This document shows, in pieces, positions 40,678-52,813 of a DNA stretch of 64,000 bases. The translations under genes were made by a program, and so were the position numbers. Under the pieces are notes generated by a model that saw only the letters and a list, made by a program, of their open reading frames with translations, had not been told where the DNA came from and made no database searches. The stretch lies in contig CM074179.1 in assembly GCA_037179385.1 (NCBI GenBank), positions 124,001 to 188,000 on the forward strand, written 5' to 3'. Numbering within the stretch: the stretch's first letter is position 1; each line of letters starts with the position of its first letter. Source of the DNA: Holothuria scabra (taxonomy: Eukaryota; Echinodermata; Holothuroidea; Aspidochirotida; Holothuriidae).

Positions 40678-42788
40678 TTACCGCTGGCAGGACGACATCA
40701 GCAGTCCCACCTTTTCCCCTAAATACAATATGGCACCGGAATCCGAGACAAAGGTAAGTATCCCACAAACACTCCCATTGCAAGGCGGGGGCGAAAGACC
40801 ATGCAGTGCATAGTCCTGACCGACCGCCCAGCTGTTGGAAAACGTGAGGCGATCGGCCAGGACTTGAAACCATTCCCACAGGAGGGCGACAAAATCACAC
40901 TGCCAAAACACATGAGGCACACTTTCCCACTTTGTGCATCCAGTACGGGGGCAAATGCCATCTCCACGACGCCACCGAAGGCGCTTGAGGTTAGTAACAA
41001 TGGTGTCATGTGCGATTCGCCACAGCAAGTCTCGCCGGCGGCAATCCAGTGACTTGCTGTGGACTACACGCCACACTTCCGGCCCCGACGCATAGTTGTT
41101 GGGTCGGACCTTTCCAACCATGTCATCAAAAATGGCCTGGTACAAGTTCCCCCGCACTGGACTGCGAAACATCCCCCACTGTTGACATAATGCGGAGAGC
41201 GTCCCCCATGTTGCAATATGCCAACATTGGTCTCCAGCTGTTGGGTACACTGTTACTGAAAAGGGAGGGAAAGTACCAATGAAATGATAGCCCCCCCCCC
41301 AGTAAAGCACAAAGAATGTGAACGGCGAGTGGCTCTCAACGGCACTAAAAACACATCTGCTCAGGAGAAAACGGAGCTTCGAGGGAAGGTGCACCAGACC
41401 CAAACACCCGTACCTGCATTCCTGGTACACCATCTTTCTTTTGACCAGCTCCGTTTTCCCTGACCACAGAAACCCCAAAATGGCCCTCTCAAGTCGTATC
41501 AGGACCCTCTCTGGCGCAGCCAGAACAGTGCCCGGATACCACAACAGAGGTTAAACCAAACGATTGATTACTGTCACCTTTCCCATAAGAGTTAGATATC
41601 TATTGCCAAAGGATGTCAACCTAGCCTCCACCAGGTCCGCTTTTTCATTCCAAGTAAGTAACTCTGGAGAACCATAACCGAACCATAGGCCATTAATTTT
41701 AATGGCGTCGTCAACCCACGATGCTGTGAAAGGAAGGGATTTCCACCGCCACTTGCCCAGACGGAGTCCCTTGATTATAGTGGAGTTCAGTCTGGCACCT
41801 GTCGCCCTCTGAAAGGTGGACAGAGAGTCAGAAAGGCCCCTGAATGAAGGTAGGTCGGAGACCACACAAGTGACATCATCAGCATACTGGAGGCATTTGA
41901 CTTTGGCTCCACCAGGTATGTGAAAGAGTTTGAACGAAGACTCTACTTGTAAGGCTCTAGTTAGAGATTCGCTGAATAACACAAAAAGTAGGGGTGACAG
42001 TGGGCACCCCTGACGTACCCCACGTCGGACCCTGAAGGGTTCCGATGGCAGACCATTAACAACAACCCGACTATGTACATTACCATACAACAAGGTTACC
42101 CAATTGACAAAGAGGTTGGGCTTAACTTAAATTTCCTCAATACTTTAAAAAGAAACCCATGATCCACCATGCCGAAGGCTTTCTCCTGGTCAAGGGAGAC
42201 AAGCGCACATGGCATATCGCGGTCTTTCATATACTCAACTAGGTCCCGCACCAACCAGAGGTTCTGCTGGATACTGTGTCCACGCACCGCGCATGTCTGG
42301 TAAGGCCCTACAATATCTGGCGTAACAGTGCCCAGTCTGTTACAAAGGGCTTTCGCAAGGATCTTGTAGTCCACATTCAACAGGGTGATTGGCCGCTTAT
42401 TTTTTGGCTCAAGTGGATCACCAGACTTGGGTAGCAAGGTTATCATGCCATTGTGCTGCGAGGGGCTCAATGAGCCAGCAAAGGCAGGGACGTATACATC
42501 ACGAAGGTCGAGTACAACGGTACCCCAAAATTCCACTGGAATACCGTCTGACCCGGGTGCGTTTCCGCCTTTCATCTTTGCTACTGCCTTCCAGAGCTCG
42601 ACGACAGTCAATGGGGCGCCAAGATCATCATTCTGATCTTTAGTGGAGAACTTGTCAATATTATCTAATAGTGGTAATTGAAGACCCTCGTCGACATCTA
42701 CCTGGGCGTAAAGATTTTCATAGAAACCTCTAAATACGTTAACAATGTCAAGAGGGTCCTTCTGTACTATACCATGGGCATCTCGCAC
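40678..42788 (-). pseudogene. LINE A: reverse transcriptase and zinc-ribbon C-terminus
   Basis: 42096-42788: NKRPITLLNVDYKILAKAL and CALVSLDQEKAFGMVDHGF (first catalytic Asp retained). 41551-42093: VRRGVRQGCPLSPLLFVL and CLQYADDVTCVVSDL (YADD box). 40678-41544: zf-RVT-like segment with RRDLLWRIAHDTIVTNL and CPRTGCTKWESVPHVFWQC. Frameshifts at about 42095 and 41548 and a C-run near 41290 break it. Confidence 0.9.
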
Positions 42789-42793
42789 CGCCT

Positions 42794-43530
42794 TTAATGC
42801 GGCGGTACATGACGTACTGCGAGGTATCCCGGTAAAACTTGATTGTAGGCTTTTCCTCCGCCTCCATGCAACACGGCCACGAATGCGGGCCCCATGTAGT
42901 TTTTTTTATCAAGGTGTTGCTGAATTGCGTGAAGAGCGGAGGAGTTCCCATTCTTCTCCCTTGAGCAGAGCAAGAGGAACTCCTCCCTTCTTCGACGAGC
43001 TCTTGCTACACAGTATTCAATAGTGAACTGCTTGATGCGGGACTTTACGTCATCCCACCATTCCAAACCCGTTGGGAAGGCTGGCTTTAATAATCGCCAC
43101 CCTTCGTACCTGGCTTTTAACTGTGCAATATAATCTGTTTCTGTTAAAACGTCAATATTCATTTTCCAGAACCCCTGCCTGTTGGCCATGACTCGGGGGG
43201 TTGAAAGGAGACAGTAACTGCATCATGATCCGAAATTGGACATGGCACAACATCACAGTTGGTTGGTGACGGAGCCGGTGGAGAGTAAACCCGGTCCAGC
43301 CTTGAGGCCTCCGTGCCATCTGGTCGGTGCCAAGTGAACACGGACAAACCCGGGTGTTGTTCTCTCCAAACGTCAACCATGTCGTGATTCTTTATGAACA
43401 TGTCCAATTCCGAAATACCAACACCAGGGCCTGAAGAGGTACACGAGGACAATCTGTCGAGTCGTGTGTTGGGGACGCAGTTAAAGTCTCCAGCCAGGAT
43501 ACATGGGGCACTTCCAGGGACTAGGGACAT
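42794..43530 (-). pseudogene. LINE A: AP-endonuclease C-terminal part and linker
   Basis: CILAGDFNCVPNTRLDRL and PISDHDAVTVSF are the catalytic GDFN and SDHD motifs of APE-type endonucleases. A frameshift near 43160 separates the linker (42794-43189) that leads to the reverse transcriptase. Confidence 0.85.
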
Positions 43531-43641
43531 ACATGTACGTACATGTATGTGTTCAAACATCAAAGTAGAACCATCCAAGTGGTAAAGTGCCCAACAAGCG
43601 AAGGGAGCTTTGTAAATGATTCAGAAGCAACATACTTGAAA

Positions 43642-43712
43642 CTACATATTCGCTTTACAACGCTGTTTCGTAAGGGCTGTATTGGCACTCACTCATCAGA
43701 AGCTTAATGCAG
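43642..43712 (-). ncRNA. Type-I hammerhead ribozyme
   Basis: Minus strand, reading down from 43712. Stem I outer arm CTGCAT (43712-43707) pairs with ATGTAG (43647-43642). Inner arm GCTT (43703-43700) pairs with AAGC (43655-43652), with an internal loop between. Core CTGATGA is at 43699-43693. Stem II GTGAG (43692-43688) pairs with CTTAC (43674-43670). Core GAAA is at 43669-43666. A 3-bp stem III (ACA/TGT) has a 4-nt loop GCGT. The predicted cleavage triplet GTA ends at 43656. All invariant positions and stems are present. Short-stem-III type-I hammerheads are known in Penelope-like elements and retrozymes. Confidence 0.8.
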
Positions 43713-43929
43713 AATGGGCCATAAACTCATACCAAATCATTGTGGGTGCAGAAAGGATTATTCTACAACAACTAAAAGAGTCAACAATAGGTCCCTTACG
43801 TCCACTTTTTATTGGTAAACACTACAGGGTTGATCAATACAATTAAATCCTTTATCCAAGGGATATATCACAGTGGTGTAGCGATAGGTAAATATGTTTA
43901 AAGGTAAATTACTTGTAATTACTTAGCAA

Positions 43930-45450
43930 ATGCTTTTTCTATTGCGACATGCGCTTATGAGTTCATTTCATTTACTGAGTGAAGGCATTTCAGGTCTACG
44001 AATCATAAAGTACTTTTCCTCTGTACAAAGATTACATAACTGTTTGATGCTGAGTAAGGCTTTGCCTTGCTTACGATTTTCCACTTTATTGAGTACCGCA
44101 CGAAACCTACATAGGTTTATCCCTCCATTTCTGAAGAAATGCTACACAAGACATTGGACTTTGCAGCAAAGTACGCAACCATCACAGAGGATGAAAAGCA
44201 CATCATACTGTACACTGAAAAGTCCACATTGTACATGAATGGAATACCGTGGAACAAACGCGGCGACTCTGATTTTGATGTTGCAATGGGAAGCCGCAAT
44301 GGGAAGCCGCAATGGGCGCCGAGACGTGTGAATTGATTGGACTATGCATGCTGTCCCAATTGGAGCACCTTGGCATAAACGTGGGGTTATACTGGGATGA
44401 TGGGCTAGAGATATGCCGTAAAACCCCGAGACAAACTGAATTAAGAAGGATATGCAGACAGTCTTTAACCAAAACAACCTCAAGATCACGATCGATGTCA
44501 ACAAAAATTCGGTTGATTTCCTTGACATCACTTTTAAACCTGACAACTGAAACATACAAGCCTTTCACGAAACAAAACAATACTGCGCTATACGTTCATA
44601 AGGATAGTAACCACCCACCTTCCATATTAAAAAAACGTTCCAGAAAGTACACCTGCATACCAGCAAGCTTTGAAAAAAAAGTGGATACAACTACGAGCTT
44701 AAGTTTAACCAACAGAGCAGTCGGAACGGGGTGAAAGACTATACCAGAAAACGATCTAGAAACAGCATGGTTTAATCCACCCTACAGTGACATCGTACCT
44801 AAAAATAAATATTGGAAGAAAATGATTTAAGCTCAGTGACCGATGTTTTCCCACCAGAGCATCCATTAAACAAATTACTCAAAAAAGGTTTGGTGCGTCC
44901 TTTTTCTTTTGAGGGACGTTATCGTTTCTTGTTTTGTGTGTGGGTGGTTCGTGGTTGGTTTGAGTTGTCTGTTTGTTACGGCGTTCCTGTTTCGAGGTAC
45001 GTTTAAAAAAAAAAAAGGAAACAAGCTTAACCAACAGAGCAACGGGCAACACCTGCATACCAGCAAGCTTTGAGAATAGTGGATACAATTACAAGCTTAA
45101 GCCTAACCAACACAGCAATCGGAACGGGGTGATAAACTATACCAGAAAACGATCTAGAACCATAACATGGTTTAATCCACCCTATAGTGACACCGTAGCT
45201 ACAAATATTGGAAGAAAATGTTTTACACGCTCTGTGACAGATGTTTCCCCACCAGAGCATCCATTAAACAAGTTACTCAAAAGAAATACAGTAAAATTAA
45301 GCTACAGTTGCATGCCAAATATCAAGAGTATTTTTTCTTTGCACAACCGATCAAAAGCAAACAGAAGTAAACCTACAAAAACCGACAAGGAGCAAATACT
45401 CTGCAACTGCCAAAGTAAGAGACTGTGCCTATTAGACAAAAAATGTTGAG
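43930..45450 (+). pseudogene. FYPSIS/DDGL reverse transcriptase, copy 2 with internal duplication
   Basis: Same family as 37640-39000: GDSDFDVAMGSRNG (about 44260-44297), AETCELIGLCMLSQL (44316-44360), LGINVGLYWDDGLEI (44370-44415). The C-terminal part is duplicated: the stretch at about 44656-44880 repeats at 45056-45290 with roughly 85-90% similarity. About 150 bp of the G/T-rich repeat (44930-45010, plus strand) lies between. Many stops and shifts. Confidence 0.65.
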
Positions 45451-48400
45451 AGGGACAGCAGAACCTACACAAGGATCACAATTAATGAAAGTTAATGGTC
45501 ATTCACTCCCTCAGCAGTGCAAAAATTCCGGGACGATGCGCACTTTTTAACAAAAAAATTTCTTAACTAGTTAACGATAACCCTTAGTCCTACCCTAATC
45601 CCTCACCCCAACAAAGTACAATCGACACAAAATTGACGCAAAAATGAACACCAAACAAATAGTACTTAACAGCTCACACAACGGTAGAGGAACTGATTTT
45701 GATACACTAATTGTGATTTGAAAGGCTCATCATAAGGTCTGATACCTGTAAAGGAAAAAAGGAGTTTTCAATCCCAATCTAAGAGTTCTCAATCTTTGAG
45801 AAGTGGGCATCATTTATGTTGGAAGAATTATACTTGAACAATTTTTCAGGAACTAAGTAAAATGGATGTTTCTTAGTTTCTTTAACGACATCAATCTATG
45901 CACTTCCATTGCCGACGAAGAATGTAACAAAATGGAAGAACTTAAGAGTAGAAGTAGGAAATACCCAGTCTCCGACACACAGGAATTAAAAGTTCATTAT
46001 ACTTTATGCAAATCATCCCTTACTATAAGAACAGTCAGTGCAGTTTGATTATGTGAGAAGTTAACTGACAATACATGCCATATATACTCTCAAATAAATT
46101 GCAACACTCTAAGAACATTTGACTCAATTTGAACAAATGCAGGGTCGGAGGGGCATCTGACCAAAACCTGTTCAAGGTATTTGAACAGATTTGATTTACA
46201 AGATGATAACTTGGTTAAGATATTGAACGAAATTCAGTCTAATATTTGAACAGATTCCAGTTTGTCATCTTGAATCGTTTTTATAGTGTATCATTTTATT
46301 AGAGAATACGGTAGGTATAGAGTCGGTGGGAGGGGGGAGATAATAAATCAGTAAAAAAGTTCCCTCTCTAAAGATCTTGCTTTGTGCAGGTCAAGCGTCA
46401 ACACCATTGAAAGGGTCAAACTTTGCCAGCATTTACATTTGGGCGATATTGTAGACTGGACTTTGGCAGGCGACATTATAATTGAAATCTCTTTTTTTCT
46501 GTTAGTCTTATGTTCTTGCTTTTTCTCTACTTAGATCGCTAACAATCTTTAGCCCTGCTCATAACTCCTGGGCACCTAAAGGAAGCACTGGAAAGTCTGT
46601 TCATGTCAAAAGACAAACACCTTGACTCTGAGCCAATACATCCACACATCATTTGGGAAAGTGACAGCGACAAGATTTTCTCACAAGAGGTCAAACATGT
46701 GAAACGAAAAAGTTGACAAAGGCTTTTCTTTTTGATGATGTGCTCCTTCTATATATTAAATCTGGAATTTCCCAGAAAGTTGAAAAGTAACCTGGCATTC
46801 TTGCAGAAGTGTCTCCTGGACATACATGACTATAGGAAACCCACTGATGTAAAATTGCTGAACTTAACAAAACTCAATAAACCAAAAGCATGAAGATTTA
46901 TGAAACCTAAGTTTTTCAAGTGACCATGTTTTAAGGTATTTCTTTGCAAACATTTTGTACAGTTGTTGATATTAAAGTTTCTTTTGTTTTAAAAGCTCAT
47001 TTCATACAAAATTTATCCATGACCACAGAAACAATCTTTGGAGTGTGGAAGGGGAGGGGTGGGTACCATCTGAAAAAAAGTGTGTTCAAAAGACAAATAC
47101 TAGGGGCATGTATCAGTTCCATCCACACATCTTTTTACAATTTTGTGGAAAATGAGAAATATTTTAATGAAAGAACTGGCAAAACCATTCTTTTTTATAA
47201 TGTGCCCATGCCATGCATGCAGCCTTGAATACCCCCTTGGGCATCCAAAGTTACAAGAGTATGGAGCTCATACTCCAATTTTCAACAAACTAAACATTAT
47301 GAATTCATAAAAAAAAAAAACTTTTTCAAATGTTAAGATATTCTTGTGAACACGTATGCAAGGCGTTTTTTTGCAAGAATTTTTGAACAGTTGTGTTGTA
47401 CATGTTGTGAAGTTTTATGGTTTTCACAATTTCTAGCATGCTCAAAGAGAGAATTTAGGGAGGTGGAAGGGTTCCGTCTGACAAAAAGTTTAGAAAGTCT
47501 GGTCTGGTTAAAATTTAAATACTTCAAGTGTGTGCCATTCCACCAAAACTGGATTTCGAAAATTCCATATCTGCAGAAAATATACAAATATGTGAAGTAA
47601 GAACTTAATGAGAGTTTTTTAACCTTAGTCAATATTGAAACTAGGCTCAGTTAATGCATACTGAGTTTTTCAAGTGAACATGTTTTAAAAATCTAGTACT
47701 TAAAAATGTTATTATTATGCTTGCAGGACTGTTTAGACATATATGGTTTCTCCTTTAATTGAGGGGAGGCAAACTGATTCCTGTGATTTATTTCATCACG
47801 AATTTGAAAATGTTCAAGAATGGTTTGGTTTGACTAGTAGTCCAGTCTTCACTTTTATCCACATTCCTTCTCCCCACACAGTGGGATGACAGTCAAAACA
47901 CATCAGTGAGCATATGATGCATGCACAAGGTCTTTTTTTCGTTTCTTACCAAAGAAAACCCCCAAATATTGCGTTGTGAAGTTATTTTACTTAGTGATGG
48001 TGATCTTGATAATAAAGTATATTTATCACTGGTGTATAAATCTCTTGTGGTAGAGTTTGTGATGTCTTTGATCTGTAGAGTAACAAGTGATTAATAGAAA
48101 AAATTCCGTTTCTGACTTAAAAGTTGGAAAAGAAATACAACAGAAAGTCAGGTTTGAGGAATTAATATTTATTAAAAACTGTTCGGCACTCTTGTTTGAT
48201 GTTATTCACTGCCTATTTTTAAGTCTTCTTATTTGAGAACATACTTGCAATGTGAGTAAAATGTCATGGATAAAGAGTACAAGTGAAGTGCTTTGGTTGC
48301 AATTATTAGAAATGTTATTTTTGATGCGTAAGAGTACACAATGTTGCAATAGAATCGATTCATTACATAACCCATAAGTATAAGTACAGCAAATGTGAGG

Positions 48401-48790
48401 AGAACATAAGCCTACTACAACTCTGAAAACAAAGATTTAATTATTAAGGAGATTAATTATACCAGTGGAAAGTTTAGCTTACCATTTGCAAATAGATATA
48501 ATTTCCTGGAGTCAATGGTCAAATCTCCCATGGGTCAAGTATGAAGGGAAATTCATAGCTCTTACATAAGACTATGATGGGAAATTTAATAATCTCTGAC
48601 TGCACTATTAAACACCCATCCATTTGGGCTATTCTGTATAAATATTTCACCAAAATAGTTTCCATGGGGGTAGAAAGAGTTTGACAACTCGCACGTGATT
48701 CAGTTATGGACTTCCCTAATTTTTCTAGACTTTTTTTACTCCCGAAAGAGTTCTGCTCCTTTTAGGAGCTTAACGTCCCAAAAAGACAAG
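45451..48790. other. Gene-poor region with degenerate long repeats
   Basis: No coding exon supported. The string AAGTTTTTCAAGTGACCATG recurs in variants at about 46908, 47324 and 47664, suggesting a diverged tandem repeat of 340-415 bp. TTTGAACAGATT recurs at 46180-46260. Confidence 0.45.
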
Positions 48791-49259
48791 TACACCCTCT
48801 AAAGTGCAAACATGTGTGGTCCTGCTCTAGACTGGCTGAACAGAACAGACGCCACATCCTGGATGCAGTTTGACGTCATGCCCAGGACTATATGAGAGTG
48901 AAAAAGTGTAATTTGCAACTTTTCATGCATGAAATTTTTCTTTGGTATTGTTGATTTTAGAGTGTTGCAGCATAATTACTATACATAGTTCTTCTTTACA
49001 AGTTCAAATTAATAAATCTTGAAAAAAAGAATTCCTATTGTTTTTTCCTTCTTTCACTATTTTTTCACCTCATAATGGATATACACTTCATGAATGAGGG
49101 ACAGAACTGACTTGTCATGAAGAGTAAAATACAACATTGACTCTTGTGTGAGAGTCAGGGTTTGATTGACTCTTTCAGGGGTGTCTGTGCACGGATGGGA
49201 TCTGGACTCTTGTAAAAGAGTCACTGACAGTGACTGATGATTTTGAGACATTTTGTGCA

Positions 49260-49400
49260 CAAAGTTCCAGCTTTTTGGGGTGACCTCCGATGACCTTTGA
49301 CCTCCACCAAAAGTACCTGGATCATTTTACATCACAAGGGGCACTACCAGGCCAAGTATCAGCTTCATCCAAGTTTTCCTTCTTGGTGATCACCTGGGAC
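49260..49400. repeat. TGACCTTTGACCTCCACCAAAA repeat, dispersed copy
   Basis: Contains GGGGTGACCTCCGATGACC, then TTTGACCTCCACCAAAAGTA, and CAAGTATCAGCTTCATCC, matching the third unit of the array at 9785-9905. Confidence 0.7.
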
Positions 49401-49479
49401 TACTAAGGTTCCTATAGATGCAAGCTTTTCGAATCCCTGAAATATGCACGTACTTGTGCAATGTGATCACAAGGTCTGT

Positions 49480-49835
49480 CCGAAGTTCCCGGGGTTTCAT
49501 TCCGAAGGTTCGATGTTCACTGTTTTCATATATCTCGATCAACTGGCGATAACTAAAAGGTTGGTCGCTCCTGGGGTTCTAGACCTATGTTCCCAGAGGT
49601 GCTGATGTAATTGCCAAGAGTCGAGAACATTGAACCTCAGAAGCAGCAATTCTTGGGAACATTTACATACCCCATGAAATCACTCCTGCAATTGCATTTT
49701 TATCTTTTCATGACCATGACAAAAACAACACCAGTTGTAAAGATCGGATCATAATTCGACCAACTCAGGGTTAGTTAGTTAGTTAGGGCTTAAAGACACA
49801 CCAACACGAATGTGTTATTTAGTATCACCCAGGGA
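49480..49835. repeat. ATGTTCCC repeat plus (TTAG)n tail, copy 3
   Basis: GTTCCCGGGGTTTCATT ... CCTATGTTCCCAGAGG ... TTCTTGGGAACATT, then TTAG units at 49772-49786 and acacaccaacacgaatgtgttatttagtatca. Compare 22885-23045 and 27298-27450. Confidence 0.55.
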
Positions 49836-49909
49836 ATTCTTATCCGACATTAAGTATGGCTGTCCAGCAGTTTTACAATGTGTGCTGACTGCAATCTGTG
49901 CTGATAATC

Positions 49910-50195
49910 AGCCTAGTGCTTTTTGCGTGTTGTTGCCTTTCGGGCGTGATGTTCTTGGCTTTTGTTGTTTGGGGGTTTGGTGTGGGGCGGTGGTTGTTGT
50001 TGAGGGCGGTTGTGGTTGTGTTGACGGGTTGTTCGGGTCTTGGGGTGGGGTTGGTGTGTAGTTTCCGTTTGTGACAAACCTTTTTGTCCCGTGTTTTGTG
50101 TTTGGATAATTGATGGTTAGCGTTTGTGTTTTCGTCCGGCCGGGTTGAGTTAGGTCTATATGTTCATACGTGCTTGTTTCTATGTAGGTTTTAAA
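49910..50195 (+). repeat. G/T-rich dispersed repeat (inverse of 39740-40060)
   Basis: Starts GCGTGTTGTTGCCTTTCGGG. Has a G-rich core with at least six GGG runs (49973-50057) and ends CCGGGTTGAGTTAGG ... TTTCTATGTAGGTTTTAAAA. Homologous throughout to the minus strand of 39740-40060. Confidence 0.7.
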
Positions 50196-50777
50196 AAGAG
50201 TATTAAAAAAAGTATTACTCTCTTTCTTCCTATGCCCGAAGTTACTTTTACCGTTACATAGCCTATACAGAGTTATGCTGTCCTAATGCACACTGTATAT
50301 GGGATATTGAGCCTACGCTAGGCCCCTAGGCCTAACGTAGACCTATACAAATTCGTATCTCAAAACAAGTTTCTGACTTGAGTTGAGGAATTATTTCTTC
50401 TGATTCCACCAATTAAAAGGTTCTTTGTCTGTACGCAAACTGAATATATCTTGATGACCATCTGAATAGGTACCTATACAGCCTAGGTTGCAGTTAGTTA
50501 GCTAGTTAGTTAGATGGGGTTTAACGATCCACCAACACGACTGTGTTATATAGTGTCAGATAAAAAAAAATGAAAAGGTTGAATAAAGATACCTAAAGAC
50601 AGTAAAAAATGGGGACAATTTTTTCTAAAATTTCAAAGGTAAAGCGGGAGTTAAGTCAAGAACTCCTAAATTAGTCCACTTTCCCTGAGAAATCCCAGGA
50701 TAGGGGAGGAATCCGTCAGTTCAAAAAGAGTTTAAAGGTCGGGCACGTCGTAGTATTTTCGGCGAATATGGGAGTAT
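50196..50777. other. Spacer with AACGTAGGCCTA strings and a third TTAGTTAG/ACACCAACACG repeat
   Basis: TTAGTTAGCTAGTTAGTTAG at 50494-50513 is followed by ccaccaacacgactgtgttatatagtgtcag. No gene recognised. Confidence 0.5.
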
Positions 50778-52590
50778 TCATGAGTCAACAAGAACGTGAC
50801 AGACGGTGACAGCACAGTCACAGGGGATACCATATGGTCTTTCGTTCCCGTGAAGTAAATAGGCATGGGTAAGGTAAGTATGACCGATGCGAGCCCTTGT
50901 CATGACTAAATCATCTCTACGTTTACTGTGAGTTCCATTTCCCCCAGTTCCGACCGTTGCTTTTACCCGGCTTAATTTGTTTTCGGGAAAGGGATCCCAC
51001 ACTTCTTGCCATTTTGATTTAACTAAGCCATTGATCTTTCGTCGGTAATCAGTGCAAGGCAAGGAAAGATTGGTGACATTCGTCTGTAGAGCCTCCTTAG
51101 CAAGTAAATCGACCCTTTCATTACCTTCTATGCCCACGTGACTAGGAACCCATGCTAGCACAATTGATTTTTGAAGTGCAGCCAATTTAGAGTACGTTTC
51201 CCGGAGAGCTGTTTTATGGCTAAAAGGCTTGAAAGTGAGTCTGTGAACACACTTAAGTGCCTGGAGTTCGGCAGTAAGTATTGATGCATCATCTGGCAGT
51301 CTGATTTGCAATGATGAATGGCGGCTTGACGCCGCCGTCGCAACCCTGTTTGGTGCTTTTGAGCCGTCAGTAAAGATGGCGTGGTACTGGCGATATTTAT
51401 GTCTCAGCTCACTGAAGCTGGCGCGAAATACAAGTTCATTGGTTAAGTTCTTTAAATATGTCCTAAGACTAAGGTCAATATCCGGTTCGTTTAACATCCA
51501 TGGTGGAGTGGTGGGGAACGAAAACGGTGTTACACGGTCAGGGTTGCTGCACACCTGCGGCAGAACTTCCCTCACTCGAATAGCAATAGCGTCTATGGGT
51601 CATCAGTTTGAGGGCAAACTGGAGTGACAATTTTTTTCATCTTAGGTCAAGTGGCGGTTGATTCGCTTCGATGTAGAGGCTCTGCACTGGGGAGGTGCGG
51701 AAAGCTCCCAGACAGATCTTGAGACCCAGGTTATGTATGGGAAGAAGTTTTCGTAAGTAAGACTCACGTGCGGAACTGTAAACAACACAACCATAGTCAA
51801 GTTCAGACCGCACTAAGAATCTGTAAAGCCGAAGAAGAACGGGGCGGTCAGCGCCCCAGTCCATCTTTGACACGACCTTCAACAGGTTTAGTGCTCCCTG
51901 GCACTTCCGCATGAAATGCTCGATGTGGGCTTTGTAGTTGAGTTTATTGTCGAGAACCAGGCCAAGGAACTTAGTCTGAGTCTGACGAACAACTGGTATG
52001 TTTACCCCACTCAAACTCAAGTCTGGGTCACAAAGGGCACCTCTTTGGTTGCAAAAGTGCATGCAAACTGTTTTGGTCGGAGAGAAATGGAACCTGTTTC
52101 GGTGAGCAAAAGCTGTATCTTGTTCAAGCAATTTTGCAGCAATCTCTCAATGGATTTCATGTTCCGTGAGGAACAGGTAATTGAAAAAGTCATCCAAAAA
52201 CAAGGACTTCTCGATCCCAGTATTCACCAAATTGGCTAAGCCATTTATTTTCATGATAAAAAGAGTGACCGACAAGATGCTGCCCCGAGGAACACCCATC
52301 TCTAGATTATGTAATTCTGAGAACACGCTTTCCACCCGTACACGAAACACACGATCTTTAAGGAAGTTTTGAATGAAAAGCGGCATTCTTCCCCGTAGAC
52401 CAGCATTGTACAAGTCTTTAAGAATGCCATACTTCCAGGTGGTGTCGTGTGCCTTCTCTAGATCGAAAAACGCCGACACAACGTGATGTCCACGGACAAA
52501 CTCATCCCGGATAGTGGACTCAAGGCGAACGAGTTGATCAGTGGTGCTGTGGCCACGTCGGAAGCCACTCTGAGATCTGGTTATCCTGTT
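50778..52590 (-). mobile_element. I/Nimb-type LINE with RNase H, degenerate
   Basis: 52147-52479: reverse transcriptase piece with SAFFDLEKAHDTTWKYGIL and EMGVPRGSILS; the catalytic box is degraded to FLDD. 51637-52131: post-RT region (PTKTVCMHF, TKFLGLVLDNKLNYKAHI). 50778-51575: RNase H with IFTDGSKAP, ILTAELQALK and AWVPSHVGIEGNERVD, the catalytic Asp/Glu/Asp set. RNase H after RT is typical of the I group. The 5' part is absent: at about 52592 the sequence changes to the 3' end of LINE B. Confidence 0.85.
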
Positions 52591-52813
52591 CTTTTAAAGT
52601 GCTTGCAAACGGACACTGTCAAAACAAAAAACCCCAACCGGACCAGACGTAGAACACAACATTTCACTTATTACATCTTTTAACACTTGTAAGAAACAAA
52701 ACTCTCTGTGCCCCCCCCCCCCGAACCATTCACAGATTGACCACCACCCGGCCCGCCCTTACCGAAATAAGAGGACCCGATCGCCTGCCGAACGTCGCCC
52801 TTGGAAGGCGAGC

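Larger units (their letters stand above)
40335..43550 (-). mobile_element. Tx1/L1-like LINE copy A, 5'-truncated in the endonuclease
   Basis: The 3' end at about 40335-40400 has the family terminal signature (tgcattgaaacggcacat..caaa), shared with copies B, C/D and fragments at 57000-57190. Reading leftward on the minus strand it contains the end of the AP-endonuclease domain, the full reverse transcriptase and a C-terminal zinc region. The 5' truncation coincides with a 24-nt perfect palindrome at 43527-43550. Confidence 0.88.

Noticed and set aside
40801..41282. Plus-strand ORFs overlapping LINE A
   Set aside because: Antisense to the recognisable zinc and RT region; similar shadow ORFs appear at homologous places in copies B and D.
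47333..47632. 99-codon ORF in the gene-poor region
   Set aside because: Lies in a diverged long repeat, with a similar-size ORF on the other strand; no motif.
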